DNA from: Cyrtodaria siliqua
Lineage: Eukaryota > Mollusca > Bivalvia > Adapedonta > Hiatellidae
Reading direction: 5' to 3'
Assembly (NCBI GenBank): GCA_037043455.1
Contig: JAWPHD010003067.1
Location: 62,001-126,000 of the forward strand
Length of the DNA: 64,000 nt
The notes beneath the pieces are model-generated. The model was not told where the DNA came from. It searched no databases and saw nothing but the letters and a program-made list of their open reading frames with translations. Below are positions 1 to 11,409 of this stretch, in pieces. How positions within the stretch are numbered: position 1 is the stretch's first letter; each line of letters starts with the position of its first letter. Made by a program: the position numbers and the translations under genes.

Positions 1-1083
1 TCATTTAGGAATTATGTTCGATGAATATGATTGACTGAATGGCCATATTCCTAAATATGTTAAAGGGAAACACGACAATCTTCCAGTGTTTATCAGGCAC
101 TGAAATAAGCGTCTCGAATTATTTATGCAGTATCATTTGACTTTAAACCTGCTTGCCTATAATCAGATAATAATAATAAAAATCGTCTTATTCTACCATA
201 TATTTAATTGTATTATAGGTGCAATATAATCACCAATTATTAATATGCAGAAACAATTTTATTGATACTATTCTTATAATTAATATTAATGACTGAACAA
301 AACAAGCAGTGCAGTAAACAATATAGATTGCCGTGTGTCCCTTTACAGAGTACTTAATTTGTAATTTAATAGTACGAGCCTTTCTTAATTTGTAATTTAA
401 TAATGTTGATCGTAGTATGTATAAATAATAGTTTAGTTCATAAATACTGTCTTTATTTATACCGAGTCAAAACATGGCAGTATGCACCCAAATTTGCATT
501 ATCAACCCCAATACAAACATAACATATATGTCAACTTTTACGTCAAGAATGTGTTTAAACAACATAACTGTATATTTGAGACGAATTTAAAAGTTTGACA
601 TTCATGAGAAATTCCAGGAAACCGCAATTTGCAAGATTACTGTTATCTTGTGGTTTTCCCATTCAACTCCGTGCATTTTGCAATTTGGGTTTTACTTGCT
701 TTTGACTCTGACATGTCTGAGGAACTTCACACTTTGTGAAAGAGAAGGAACCGTTCATACAAAGGTATCACTAGTATATTAATGCATACAATTTGTTTAA
801 TTATTTTAAAACTTGTTTTGCTACATTTGTCATGACAATTTTTGAATATTTTCAAAAATATGTTTTCATACTTTCTTTAGAAGGAGTATATGTTCATAAT
901 TTATTTTATAATCATATACCCTGAATAAATTTGAATATATAAATGCGACAATATGAACAATGCTGCATTTTATGTATGTATAATTATATCAGAAAAATGC
1001 AATTAGTAGTATACTATTAAAATTCTAAACTGCTTCTAATGTGTTGTTAAAATGTACTCCAAATACATATGATACGTTTTGTT
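1..1083. other. Unannotated AT-rich DNA
   Basis: No open frame with recognisable protein similarity, no RNA gene and no clear repeat was seen. The sequence is strongly AT-rich and could be intronic or intergenic. Confidence 0.6.
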
Positions 1084-1935
1084 ATAGGTGAGGTTGAATA
1101 TTGATGTTGTAGAGTTTAGCGTGTTACGGCATCCGTCATTCGTCCGTCAACATTTTCATGGTCACTTCTCTGGTACTACTTACTGGATTTTCATGAAACT
1201 TCACAGGACTTTTGCTCTTCAATCTAGTTAGTCCTAAGTAAAAATCAAATTGACCTGAAATTCAAGATGGCCGAAGCAGCTAATATAGATTAAAACAAAT
1301 ACAATCTATTTATAAGTGGTAAGGAACCTTTACCAAAACGATTAATATCTCTAATTCATTTTGATTTTATGTTAAACATAGCCGCCAGCAGCAACACGTT
1401 TATAAGTATGACCTTTTCATTAGTCTAAGTTCTAATTGGCAGGTGGGAGGGTGTTGAGTTGAAAAAAAGTTCCACTAGATGAGCGACATACCAAATATGA
1501 AAGTCATACATAAAAGTTTAACAGTTGATCAAAACATTAAAGTTTTATAAGTATGACCATGACCTTGGCCCAACGTCAAACTGACAGGTGAGAGGGTGTT
1601 AATTTGAAAGACCTACCACTAGATAAGTGGTATACCAAATATGAAAGGCATTACTTAAAGGGTTGAAGAGTTAACCAAAATGATTAGGCTGGTTTAAGTA
1701 TGGTAGATAAGCTGCATACTAAATATGAAAGCCATAACTGAACGAGTTGAAGACTTAACCAAAAGGTTAAAGTGTCTCTATGTAAGACCTTGACCTTGGC
1801 CCAAGGTCAAACTGACAGGTGGGAGGATTTTCATTTGAAATATCTCCCTATAGATAATGTGAATACAGAATATGAAATGTGTTATTTAACCGGTTATCTA
1901 CAGGCGATGCCGACACTGTCGTGATAATAACTCTC
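1084..1935 (+). repeat. Degenerate dispersed repeat with internal subrepeats
   Basis: It opens with a CATCCGTCATTCGTCCGTC motif and a TTCATGAAACTTCACAGG-type phrase, and it ends near CCGTCACGGCGAGCTAAG. The interior holds diverged copies of a unit containing GACCTTGGCCCAAGGTCAAACT and a CAGGTGGGAGG phrase (near 1405, 1551 and 1782). This organisation is familiar from abundant bivalve dispersed repeats. It carries no open frame, so it is either non-autonomous or a fragment. The family assignment is from memory and the edges are approximate. Confidence 0.6.
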
Positions 1936-1974
1936 CGGACTTCCGTCACGGCGAGCTAAGAAGCTAAACACACA

Positions 1975-2356
1975 ACATTAAGAAGAAATATAAAAAGATC
2001 GGACAGGGAAAGTAGCATTCAAGGAAGACAGTCAACCACAAAACACAGAAACAAACACGCAAACAGACAAACAAGAAGACAAAAGCAATACTAAATGCAA
2101 ACGACATCACAAACACAAAAGGGTTGACAATAGGGCTACCGCCTTGCAACGGTCAGTGGTAAAGTAGGCCACTGGGGGTTTAAACTGGTTCTAGGGTGCA
2201 CCAAACCTCACACTTACCCTACTGTCATCCCATTAAAACAGGTCAGTGTAAATAAAGAAATCCCCTCCATGATCTAATCTCTAACCAACAAGGCAGCATC
2301 AATAGGCAATATAAGTAAAACACAAATATGCTCGTGTAAATATAATACAAAAACAA
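1975..2356 (-). mobile_element. Distal 3' tail of a Penelope-like element (family also at 12957, 16665, 34700, 46276, 47490 and 49000)
   Basis: This block is repeated at 49000-49430 and, in the other orientation, at 47490-47745. Shared landmarks are CCTCACACTTACCCTACTGTC, GGTTCTAGGGTGCACCAAAC, a TTGACAATAGGGCTACC stretch and a TGTAAATAAAGAAA stretch. At 49000-49550 the same block continues directly into the sequence found here at 5126-5310, next to a reverse-transcriptase gene. I therefore read it as the distal 3' non-coding tail of the minus-strand Penelope-like element, separated from its body by the nested repeat at 2357-5125. Its own short minus-strand frame looks like a by-product. Confidence 0.7.
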
Positions 2357-3749
2357 GAGACCCAAAAGGGCCTGTGAACGCTCTACTGGCTGTTATACCA
2401 TTGATGAATCGAGTCGTACTACAATTTATGGCTTTCTTATATTTTTTACGAAATTATTCACTCTGGAATTAATTTTCTGTAAATTTTAGTATGTAATGTA
2501 CCTACATTTTACATAAAGACAAAATAAGAAAAAAACAGTATAATGTATTGGCTTTAACAAAGAACAGTACACACAATGCTAAGTATATTAATTTATTTTA
2601 ACACTTATCTAAAGATAAACAAAAATGAACAACTGTAACATAATATCAGTTAACAGTATCAGAATTAATGGTACATGACTACATGCTAATTAATCAAGTA
2701 GAAATGGGTTTTACAGTACACCATCAAAAAATGTGACATAAATGGCATTGACAGAAAATGACATTGCAAATCTACCCTTCATATATTGAAATTTATAATT
2801 TTGTTGTAAATACTACATTGATGTTAGAAGCATGTTTTTCTCCTATCACTCTTTAGTTAAATTGAACTGAATTGTGATCACAAGAAAGGTTATATGACAA
2901 AAACAGGGATGAACATGCCATGGTCATCCTCCATTTAATAAAAGAAACGTTTAATTATATTCACGCACGTTCCAACCAACGAAAACCATCGTGAAATGTA
3001 CATAAATGCACTTTTCTCTGGCAAATGTTTATTTATATCCGTATACTTACAATATGGCGTCCTGTTTTAAAAATAGGTTGGGGATAAAAGCCGAGTTATG
3101 CACGTATCGTACCTTTGACGGTTCGTACCCAGATAAATAGGCGATTCGTACTGTGGCCATTGGACGTTCCCTACCTGGGCCATTATACTTTTCGTCAAGT
3201 ATACTTACTCCCTGGTTTCGTATTGCAGTTTATGTTCTGTTTATAAATCTTGTAGTTTTTACATTCATTTCTAAAGGGAAACACCTTAATCTTAAAGTTT
3301 GTATCAAGCATTTATATAAAATACATGGTCAAATATTATTAACAGTTGCCTTGAGTTTTTGTGTTTCTTGCTTTTTTAGTCAACATAGCCTCTCAATCTG
3401 TGAATATAATGCAATTCATCACAAATATAATAAGTATGTGTGTAGATGTTTTATCTAGTTTTAGACATGTTGGCCATCTTGGAAAAGTGGTCGCCACATA
3501 TAATTTGAACAACTATGAAAGACAATCCCTAAAGGAATATTTCTGTAAAAGAATTTTCAAAATCAGACAAACGAAATCAGAGAAGAAGATTTTTTAAGAT
3601 TTTTCAACATGGTTGCCATGGAAACCAAATCCCTTGGCACAATGCCAAAATTTGAACAACTTTGCTTTCCCCTGACCCAAGGATGCTTACTGTGAAGCTT
3701 CAATTAAATTGGACCAGTGGTTTCTGAGGAGATATTTAACGAGGAAAAG

Positions 3750-3882
3750 TTAACGGACGGACGGACGGACGGACGGACGACGGAAGATGGACAACACACC
3801 ATCCCATAAGAAAAATTGAAATTAAAAAAATAAATAAAAAAAAAATCAAATTAAAAAAAAAAAAAAAAAAAAAAAAATATTC
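3750..3882 (+). repeat. GGAC microsatellite and poly-A tract
   Basis: A run of about seven GGAC units is followed by about 90 bases dominated by A. It lies inside the nested repeat and marks the first of its two 3' modules. The A-rich part could be a retrotransposition tail, but a target-site duplication was not seen. Confidence 0.85.
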
Positions 3883-3894
3883 AAGCCAAAGTTA

Positions 3895-4720
3895 AACTGT
3901 GACCCCGGGTTGGGCCAAATGTGACCAATGGGTCGCCAACGAACAAACTTGGTAGAAGACCATAAGCTTATAGCAAATGCAAAATATTAAACCTCTGCCT
4001 CTTGCAGTTTCAGAGAAGAAGATTTTTAAAAAAAATCCCTAAACATGTCTATGTAAAACATGTGACCCTTGGGGCGGGGTCAAATGTAATCCGAGGGTCA
4101 CCATTTGAACAAACTTGGTAAAGGACCATAAGCTTAAAGCAAATGCAAAATATTAAACCTCTGGCTCTTGCAGTTCCAGAGAAGAAGATTTTTTCAGTTT
4201 TTCCATATACAAGCATTTATGTAAAAATCTTACCCCCGTGGCGGAGCCAGATGTGACCCCAGGGTCACCATTTGAACAAAATTGGTAAAGGACCATAAGA
4301 TTATAGGAACAGTAAAATATTAAACCTATGGCTCTTGCAGTTTCAGAGAAGAAGATTTTTTAAGTTTTCCCTATACATGTCTATGTAAAACATGTGACCC
4401 TTGGGGCGGGGCCAAATGTGACCCCAGGTTCACCATTTGAACAACCTTGGTAAAGGACCGTTAGCTTATAATAACTTTAAAATATCAAACCTCTGGCTGG
4501 TGTAGTTTCCGAGAAGAAGATTTTTAAAAAATTAAAAATCCTATATAAGTCTGTGTAAAACTGTGACCCCCGGGGCGGAGACAAATTTGACCCCAAGGTC
4601 ACCATTTGAACAAACTTAGTAGAAGACCATAAGCTGATGCTACATGTAATACATGAGAGCTCTGTGCCTTGTGGTTTCAGAGAAGAAGATTTTTTAAAGT
4701 TGTTTCCTATATGTCTATAT
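3895..4720 (+). repeat. Degenerate tandem repeat, unit about 180 bp, about 5 copies
   Basis: Each unit holds GACCATAAGCTTATAGCAAA, a CTCTTGCAGTTTCAGAGAAG phrase, AGATTTTT, a TGTCTATGTAAAACATGTGAC phrase, a GGGGCGGGG motif and GGTCACCATTTGAACAA. Units differ by many substitutions, so the array is old. It forms the core of the nested repeat and has no coding capacity. Confidence 0.75.
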
Positions 4721-5125
4721 GTAAAACATGCAAAACCTCAATATACAAATTTTGGACCCCCGGGCATGGCCATTTTTGACCCCGGGGAATTTAGTTGAAC
4801 TTGATAGTCTAGGCGTCGGCAATCATTTTAAAAGAAAAACTGTTGAAATCTGTCCAGCGGTTCTGGAGAAGAAGAGTTTTTAAGGTTTCGACCTTATATG
4901 GTAATGGCAACCATCTTGGATGTAGCGCTAATTTTATCAAATCTAAAAAGCATTCAAACTAAGGATCATCCATGTGAAGTTTGATCAAAATTAGCCAAGC
5001 GGTTTCTGAGGAGAAGTCGTTTGAAGAAAAGTTAACAGACGACGGCCGGACGGCGGACGACGGAAGACGGACAACACGCCATCCCATAAGCTCTGCTGGC
5101 CCTTGGCCAGTAGAGCTAAAAACAA

Positions 5126-7300
5126 TAGCTTAGAAAGCCACAAAGAAGGTACTCAATGACTTGGCAGAAGCCGAGTAGTAAGAGAATAAACCATTAAGGG
5201 CACGACAAGAAAGTTCATGGACAAACATCAAACGCCACCGTCCCAATGGGCTTTAGGTAGGCGTCATCATAGGGTCCACAGCCTGTCCGGTCATCGTACA
5301 ATTAAAGAGGAAAGCATAGTGGCGAACTGTAAAAGGGTCCACCACCAAGCATGCAGTACGTTCTTTAGGATAAATATAATTAACCATAGTTGGAAAGAAA
5401 GGGTTGTCAATGTTCAATATGTCATCCAGATACCAAGAGGTGTCATTAAAGGCTTCAATAACATCTTCCTGGGTATCTGGTGAAAGACTCAACATGAATT
5501 CCGTTTCATAGCAAAATAAGAACAAATCTGCGACAAGTGGTGCACAGTTCGTACCCATAGGGATACCAACAATTTGTCTATAAACGGTGGTTCCATACCT
5601 GACGAAAATATTATCTAATAGGAAGATGAGTGCTTCACAAACTTCATAGTATAATTGTCTAAACTGCCGTTAGTAAAAAACGCTTTTATATTATTACATG
5701 CCAAAAATGTTGTATTTTCTCTAGCGAATGTGTTTTGAATAAGAGAAATTAGTTTGTCTTTAATAAGTTGATGTGGTAAGGTTGTATATAGTGTAGAGAA
5801 GTCATAAGTGCTTATTGATGAAACTTGACCTTTATTGAAAATTTTATCAAGAACAACTCCCGAATTTTTTATAGACCAAAATAAATTAATCCCAGAGTTT
5901 TCATAAGTTTTATCACAATATAGTTTAACATGATCTTTAACGGCAGTAAGGCAAAAAGTTAAAAGTTTGGAGATGTTTGTGTGGTGCAGGCACTAGAATT
6001 CCAAATAAAACGAGCCTTATATGGATTTTTATGTAAATTAGGAATCCAATACATAGTAGGCAGTTTATTTTGGTTATCGTTTACACCAGCCTTGAAAGTA
6101 GTGCACCGAGTGATATGTGCGGAAACAACATCATCCTCAGTAGAATTAACTGGAGTATACGAATTGGTGCTGCCGAGTTCCAGAGATAAAACATTGACGT
6201 AATGTAGGCGTCAAACAATAATTACATTATTAGCTGCTTTATCTGCAGGAACTAAAACAAATTTATTATGAAATTCCTGAATTCCCGATTTTAAATTACG
6301 AAAGGAAAACCTAGGTCTCGGAGAAGGTAAAGAGGGGTTAGAATTATAAATGTCAACACGTGTATCTATATTTTTTTCCAAGAAGGAAGCGAGTTTGGGT
6401 CGGCATGTTCTCTACGACACCATTTTATACTAAAAACTTAATGGAGTATGCGATCTGGGCACGACAGGCATTACAATCAATAGTTGAAGGTAATCCATAT
6501 TTACGACCTTTCGAAAACAAATGCCGAATACGTTTATCAACAATATCAAAATTACCAGTGATGACAAGACCTGCTGGAGCATAGCAACATTTTGATGCGT
6601 GGCATTCACATTCCTTAGGAGTATTATGTACTATATCAAAGTCAGAAACTATTTTGTTGTAGTTGAAAAAAAATATTTCTAATAGGCTTTTTATACTTAT
6701 AACAAATTACAGGACTTTCGGAAATTTTGAAATATTTTGGGATAGAATCAACTACATGAGTATCTCGAAAAATACTAGGCATGTCAATTAAATCAATAAC
6801 TTTATTTAATATATAGTAGTTTTAGAAAATGCCTGACGTGATCAGATTCCTTGTCAATATGGTGTCTGAGAACATGTTGTGTGTACCTTTGACCTATGGA
6901 AGCAGTGTTATACAAGCGATCTGTACGATTGGAAATTTTGTCGGCTTCCTCGTCGATCAACTTTAGTGAAGAAATGGACAAAGAGGTAAGCCGTGAAAGC
7001 ATAGAGTGCTTTACAGACTGTTTAAAATAGTATGTAAATCAGCGACAGAAATAATTACACGCGATTTACCATTACGCCTAAAACCATGAGAACTAGATTT
7101 ACGCTTTCGAATATAAACAATAGAAAAAATGTCAATATTAGGATCTTTAGAAATATTTCCTTCTTGATAAATATTGTCATTAAGTCCGAGTGGATAAGGT
7201 GTCTGTACGTTTTTCATCCACTTAAGTTCTGCAATATGTCTAGCTTTTATTTTAAAGCTTTTAGAAGCATCATTATCAAAAAATATAATATATAGGCCGC
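5126..7300 (-). pseudogene. Decayed Penelope-like retroelement: reverse transcriptase plus proximal 3' tail
   Basis: Read on the minus strand, several frames together give Penelope-family protein. From the N-terminal side the pieces are: a segment with PYPLGLNDN and EGNISKDPN (7217-7011); one with DKESDHVRHFLKL (7002-6802); one with FVLVPADKAANNV (about 6260); RT motif A as YDFSTLYTTLPH (about 5800); and a segment with GTNCAP and the catalytic YLDD at 5432-5421. These motifs are known from Penelope-like elements, which are reverse transcriptases related to telomerase. Frameshifts and stops separate the pieces; for example, the codon after ADKAANNVIIV is TGA. Soon after YLDD, at about 5360, the protein leaves the RT consensus and ends. 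No RT thumb or GIY-YIG endonuclease follows; the 3' tail does. The copy is dead. Confidence 0.85.
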
Positions 7301-7302
7301 GT

Positions 7303-7327
7303 CATGACAAAACCTGTATTAGTGACA
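7303..7327 (+). repeat. 25-bp direct repeat, left copy (partner 11410-11434)
   Basis: The 25 bases starting CATGACAAAACCTGTATTAG recur exactly at 11410-11434, 4.1 kb away. The pair brackets the DUF7869-like gene remnant. Just inside, TTGACGTCACA (7357-7367) has its exact reverse complement at 11315-11325. Such nested direct and inverted repeats fit the ends of an inserted element, although 25 bp is long for a DNA-transposon target duplication. Confidence 0.7.
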
Positions 7328-7994
7328 TCGTTGATGACGTTGGGAAAATCCTGTTTTTGACGTCACAATTATTTACATGCGGATTTTTATCCAGGAAGTA
7401 AAAAAAAAGTGGCCGGTTGTTTTAAATTTACAGTTTCAATGTGAAACGGAATAAAATAATAGATTAAAATGGATACTGACAGTGATTAGAGGTAAGATTT
7501 TTCTGTAATTAGATTTGTTTATTATCTACAAAGGTTAAATGATTAGATCTACGTGAAATGCCGATCGGCCCGATGTGGCGACAACACAAATTTTCCCAGG
7601 GCCAGGGCCAATTTAATATTTTATGACAGGGAATATCGATAGAAAACGATGAACTTTTCGGAACCTGGTTATGATACGATATCTCTCTTTGTATAATGTA
7701 TAGGCCTATTTACAGTATGCATTTAGATGTATAATATAATTTAAATGACATGGCCGAAAGAGAATGAAGCCAGTGTCGTATAGTCACTGTGGGCATGCCC
7801 ACTGTACACATCGGGAAAAACTTTTTATCAAAACCATAAATGTTCTCTGTATTTTGTAAACAAAAACACGGGGGAACATGCACCTGGACCTCCTATCGAT
7901 ACGCCCCTGGAAGTATATGCTGAGTCCCGATCATTATCGATTTTTGTGTTTGTGTATAGTGTAAATACCAGTCATTTTAACTGTCTCACAATGC
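7328..7994. other. No gene recognised
   Basis: AT-rich sequence lies between the Penelope-like element and the tRNA-like sequence. I found no coding frame or RNA gene. It contains the inverted TGACGTCA-type motif noted at 7357. Confidence 0.5.
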
Positions 7995-8072
7995 TGCCCG
8001 GCTAGCTCAGTCGGTATAGTGGTCGCGCTAAAGAAGAAATATCTATACTTTTCCGCGCTGGTTCAAGTAGTT
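7995..8072 (+). other. Degenerate tRNA-like sequence
   Basis: GCCCGGCTAGCTCAGTCGG matches the 5' half of a eukaryotic tRNA including the A-box. GGTTCAAGT near 8064 resembles a B-box. The middle (AAAGAAGAAATATC) does not form a proper anticodon arm and the acceptor strands do not pair. It is therefore a tRNA pseudogene or a SINE head, not a working tRNA. Confidence 0.5.
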
Positions 8073-8178
8073 GTTGTTTTTTAAAAGATTTTTTTTTCAT
8101 AAATAAATGTGAAAGCTACTAATTTACCTTATTTACAAAATATCTATATCCTTGACATAGCACGACCGCCCGCCAACA

Positions 8179-8201
8179 CCCCCCCCCCCCCCCCCCCCCC
8201 C
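8179..8201 (+). repeat. Poly-C tract (23 C)
   Basis: An uninterrupted run of 23 C bases ends 28 bases before the AG acceptor of the next exon, so it may act as an extreme pyrimidine tract. Its length is probably unreliable in the assembly. Confidence 0.9.
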
Positions 8202-8230
8202 ACCTATTTAATTTGTGTGCATTATTTCAG

Positions 8231-9071
8231 GAACTTCAGAGCCTCTTCTCTGATCATTTTGGTAGAACGCCGTTACAAACACCGGCAGTTTCTCAGCAAG
8301 AATCTGAAGAGGACGCAAACAGCGACGCCGATGATGATTTTCAAGCTAGTTTGCATGATGCTACGATTAACTCTCGTGCTCGAGGCCACCTCATTCAAAA
8401 CGAGGATAATTATCGCAGTGATATTTCTTCAAGTGATGATGAAGACTTTTCGCTTCAAACTGACGACGATGAACTAAATATTGAGCGGTTTGTTAAACGA
8501 GGTTGCGGCTGTAACCTAAAATGTTCTAAAGAGTTTACTGTATCTCAACTGTATGATCATGTTCTAACAATGAGAGAAATGGATAAAAATGAAAAGGAAT
8601 TGTTCATTATGGGAACGCTGGGAAAAGATGAGAAAATGTATTGTTGATGCCGTTACAGAGGAAGAAAAACTGCAACCCTTAAATGATATGAAGGAGCATG
8701 TTATCAGAGCTCATCAGGAAAGAGAACTTTACAATGATTGTATTAATAGAAGTAAAGAATCTCGTGATGAAGAAGGGGAAGCTAAGTATAACCACTATAC
8801 GTTTGACTTTAGTCAAAATGTCAGTTTACCCCACCACTCCAGGCAGATGGGTCCACCTTACTTTCTTTCCCTCAGAAAAGTTCAAATATTTGGATTCCGC
8901 ATTGATGGGAACAAAGACAGCTTAACTTTCTAGTCGACGAAAGTGAAACAATAGGTCGGGATGGATCGGAATCACATGGACCGAATGCCGTTATTACGAT
9001 GGTGGACTGAGCCTTAGAATCTCATGGAGACGTGGGGGCATCATGTGCCATACACGCTGATAATTGTCCCG
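8231..9071 (+). pseudogene. DUF7869-like (transposase-like) protein, exon 1, frameshifted
   Basis: The exon follows a TTATTTCAG acceptor. It begins with an acidic region (8231-8490), then a Cys-rich motif GCGCNLKCSKEF, then after a frame change KYNHYTFDFSQNVSLPHHSR and RKVQIFGF, then after a second frame change LNFLVDES and HADNCPG. I recognise this order from a large uncharacterised family of metazoan proteins with a transposase-like core, which I associate with DUF7869; the label is from memory. Breaks visible are frame changes near 8640 and 8915 and a TGA after MVD near 9008. The donor is probably G|GTAATT at 9072. These breaks mark it as a pseudogene. The product's biological role is unknown. 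Confidence 0.75.
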
Positions 9072-9504
9072 GTAATTAGTAATTATATAAATTATATATC
9101 ACATATGTTTTTTTAAAAGTTGTCATGAAAACGTAAACACGCCATAACCGTTTTTTCTTACCAGATACTTTCTTCACAATTTTTACCACCAGTTCTTCCT
9201 ATCAAACATTATGAATCAAGGTGGACGACCTCGCTTTGTTCTGAAAAATCCTTGACATGCGTTACATATTGATTACATATTCACTTTTGTAGCACGACGT
9301 GTTATAATTACACATCAGCACAGAAGTACAATTGTTCACATGTAAGGGATGCGTGTGCGTTAGCGTGTGCATCACAACACAAATAAACTGTTCACTGCTA
9401 CCATGTTTAATTATCAAAGCGAAAAAGAAATTGTTCATTGCTTCCTTACCATGTGGAATTATAAGAACCATATAATTCACCGATTTTTTAAATAAAAAAT
9501 TCTC
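9072..9504 (+). other. Putative intron of the DUF7869-like remnant
   Basis: It opens with GTAATT, but no convincing AG acceptor precedes the resumption of homology near 9505, where only A/T/C-rich sequence is present. The first few codons expected after HADNCPG (a GQNK-type stretch) are missing. The acceptor has decayed, or an insertion has replaced it. Confidence 0.45.
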
Positions 9505-9796
9505 CTTAAAAACAACGTGCTGGGCTATTTCGTGTGGAGGGTCATGACAGGACAGAACAGCACTATAGAATACATGATGCAAATACCAGGCCAAACGAGA
9601 TGTTTAGTAGACAGTGGATTCGCTTACATCAAAAAGCTGTACAGACGATCCGACTGCGAGACTGTTAGTCAGCTTGAAACTCTCGTCAATAGATCGTCTG
9701 CAACAAACGAAGCTGTGCGCTATTCATCATGGCATGGCACTGGCGTGATTGGAAGACATTTCTACGGCAGTACTTTCGACCAATTACCGGAATCAG
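9505..9796 (+). pseudogene. DUF7869-like protein, exon 2
   Basis: The translation gives GYFVWRVMTGQNSTIEYMMQ, then IPGQTRCLVDSGFAYIKKLY and RRSDCETVSQL, all characteristic of the family region after HADNC. Near 9730 the frame changes: SSWH continues, after a shift, as WRDWKTFLRQYFRPITGI. The donor is AG|GTATGC at 9796/9797 in phase 2, which matches the acceptor of exon 3. Internally broken but strongly conserved, so decay is moderate. Confidence 0.75.
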
Positions 9797-10649
9797 GTAT
9801 GCACAATAATATTTAATTACTTTTTATGTTATTTTAAAAAATGAGTGATTTAAGGTTAATTGGAGTGTTTTGAAATATACCTGTTAACTTGTTAAGCAAC
9901 GTCACACATGTTAGGATGTCCGTGCAAGCTGTGTACAATGATGTGTTATAGGAAAATATTCCCTCGCTGTATGCGCAACTTATATTTCAAGCGATTTACC
10001 CATTACAAGTATTATTTATAGCATACATTTTCGAGTATATGCGATGTATACTGCTTCTCGAGAGCCTGCAAGAGTGCAGTATAAATCGCATACGAGAAAA
10101 ATATGCTATAAATATTTTGTACCTTAGCCATTTATCCAACTACGCATGTGCAAGAAGTTTTAGGGTGTTGCAGATTTCAGTAAAAATAACAGCTCGATCC
10201 AATCAAGAAATAGCATTATCACGCTGCATAAGCGTGACCCGTGTTTTGATTATTGCAGCCAATCGCATGTGTCTATTATTGGGCAAATCCAATGTCAAGG
10301 AGTGCTGTTTTGATAATGGGTAGTCGTGTTTTACATATTTGATTGACAGGTTGTGTGTAAACATTGTAACTACGTGCGTGTGAAATTGAGTAAATCATGG
10401 TATAACTGCCTTAAATCTGTCATTTATGGAACGGCTGAAATATACCGGCATTTATTGCACGGTTTAGGCTCAGACCTTCAGGTTTATAAAAAAAATATAT
10501 CTTACGCAAGAAAAAAGGTAAACCATTAGAGCAATGGTACAATTGCATTTTAATTATTAACAATTACACGTTCTTATATAAATGTAACAGTGATTATCCC
10601 ACGGGTAGCGTATTTTTTTATGGCCTATCATAACACTTTTCGTTTGCAG
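9797..10649 (+). other. Intron of the DUF7869-like remnant, carrying a palindromic repeat
   Basis: It runs from GTATGC to TTTGCAG with phase 2 at both ends. Joined, the codon AG|A restores Arg in GIRKYQYF. About 500 of its 853 bases are a repeat (10014-10530) with a second copy at 14212-14545. Confidence 0.7.
10014..10530 (+). repeat. Palindrome-headed dispersed repeat, copy 1
   Basis: The first 100 bases (10014-10113) form an imperfect hairpin with arms of about 45 bases: ATTTATAGCATAC at the left edge pairs with its complement at the right, and GCGAT/ATACTGC segments pair inside. The following 400 bases share TTGATTGACAGGTTGTGTGT and a CGGCTGAAATATACCGGCAT stretch with copy 2. There is no coding capacity. 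Copy 1 holds about 150 bases that copy 2 lacks. Confidence 0.85.
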
Positions 10650-10806
10650 AAAATATCAGTACTTCAAGATATCAGCAGACGAACCTAGTGTTGTTACCGT
10701 TAGGACAGGTCGGGATGATGCAGAAGCTAAAATGAACATCTTGAAAGATCCAGACTTCCGATTTCCAGCGGTTAACCGGCCCAGGATAATTCTTGCGCGT
10801 GGATTA
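10650..10806 (+). pseudogene. DUF7869-like protein, exon 3 (partial)
   Basis: It starts after a GTTTGCAG acceptor and reads KYQYFKISADEPSVVTVRTG, then RDDAEAKMNILKDPDFRFPA. That is the expected continuation after YFRPITGI. Similarity fades after VNRP and the frame stops soon afterwards, where other members continue with an RQWYLYEKIR-type segment. The 3' end is lost or frameshifted. Confidence 0.7.
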
Positions 10807-11409
10807 TGGCGTCAGCGTTAGGATTATTTGTTTGCAACCGTACGCCCTTACGTCAGGCCTGTTTTCCAGGATGACCTTTGTCCAGCGCCATAGCAGTGAT
10901 GAATGGTGCGATATTGACGTAATACGTACTCTGGACTTGTTTTTCTTCAAATTTGAATCACTCCACAGACAGACCTATATATAGGTCTATGATACGATGA
11001 ATTACTGATTATAAGACTACAGAGTTATTTGTTAATATACTCGAACGTTATGCTATATTTTGTAAATAAGCGATGTTATCAAAGAAAATAAGGAAAACGA
11101 TGACAGTTATTCCCTACCGTGATATAAATATCTCACACATGTGATTGTGAAAGCATTTCAACAGCATGTATATTTAAAATATGAATATTACGGTAATATT
11201 AGGTTTACAATACAACAGGCAATAATTTAAAATATTTATTTTGTATTTATTTTACCCCTATTAATGTTGAACAGAGTTATTTGTAGACGTCATTAAAACT
11301 TAACGTCATGAATATGTGACGTCAATTTGATTATCGTCACACTATACATGACGTTATTCATTTTAATGTTGCAAAAAAATTATTCTCTCAAATGGAATAG
11401 TTTTTTCGG

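Larger units (their letters stand above)
2357..5125 (+). repeat. Nested dispersed repeat, about 2.8 kb, with ACAAGAG-type start and CGGA-rich ends
   Basis: It starts at AACAAGAGACCCAAAAGGGC and a CTCTACTGGCT motif, and it ends at GCTGGCCCTTGGCCAGTAGAG followed by CTAAAA. Start and end share a partly inverted CTCTACTGGC/GCCAGTAGAG motif. The 3' module (a GCGGTTTCTGAGGAG phrase, CGGACGG units, GACAACAC, CATCCCATAAG) occurs twice, at 3715-3810 and 4980-5100, so this is either two elements or one element with a duplicated end. No protein is encoded. A related copy lies at 30985-31780. Joining the sequence on either side restores the continuous Penelope tail seen at 49000-49550, which supports a nested insertion. 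Confidence 0.65.
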
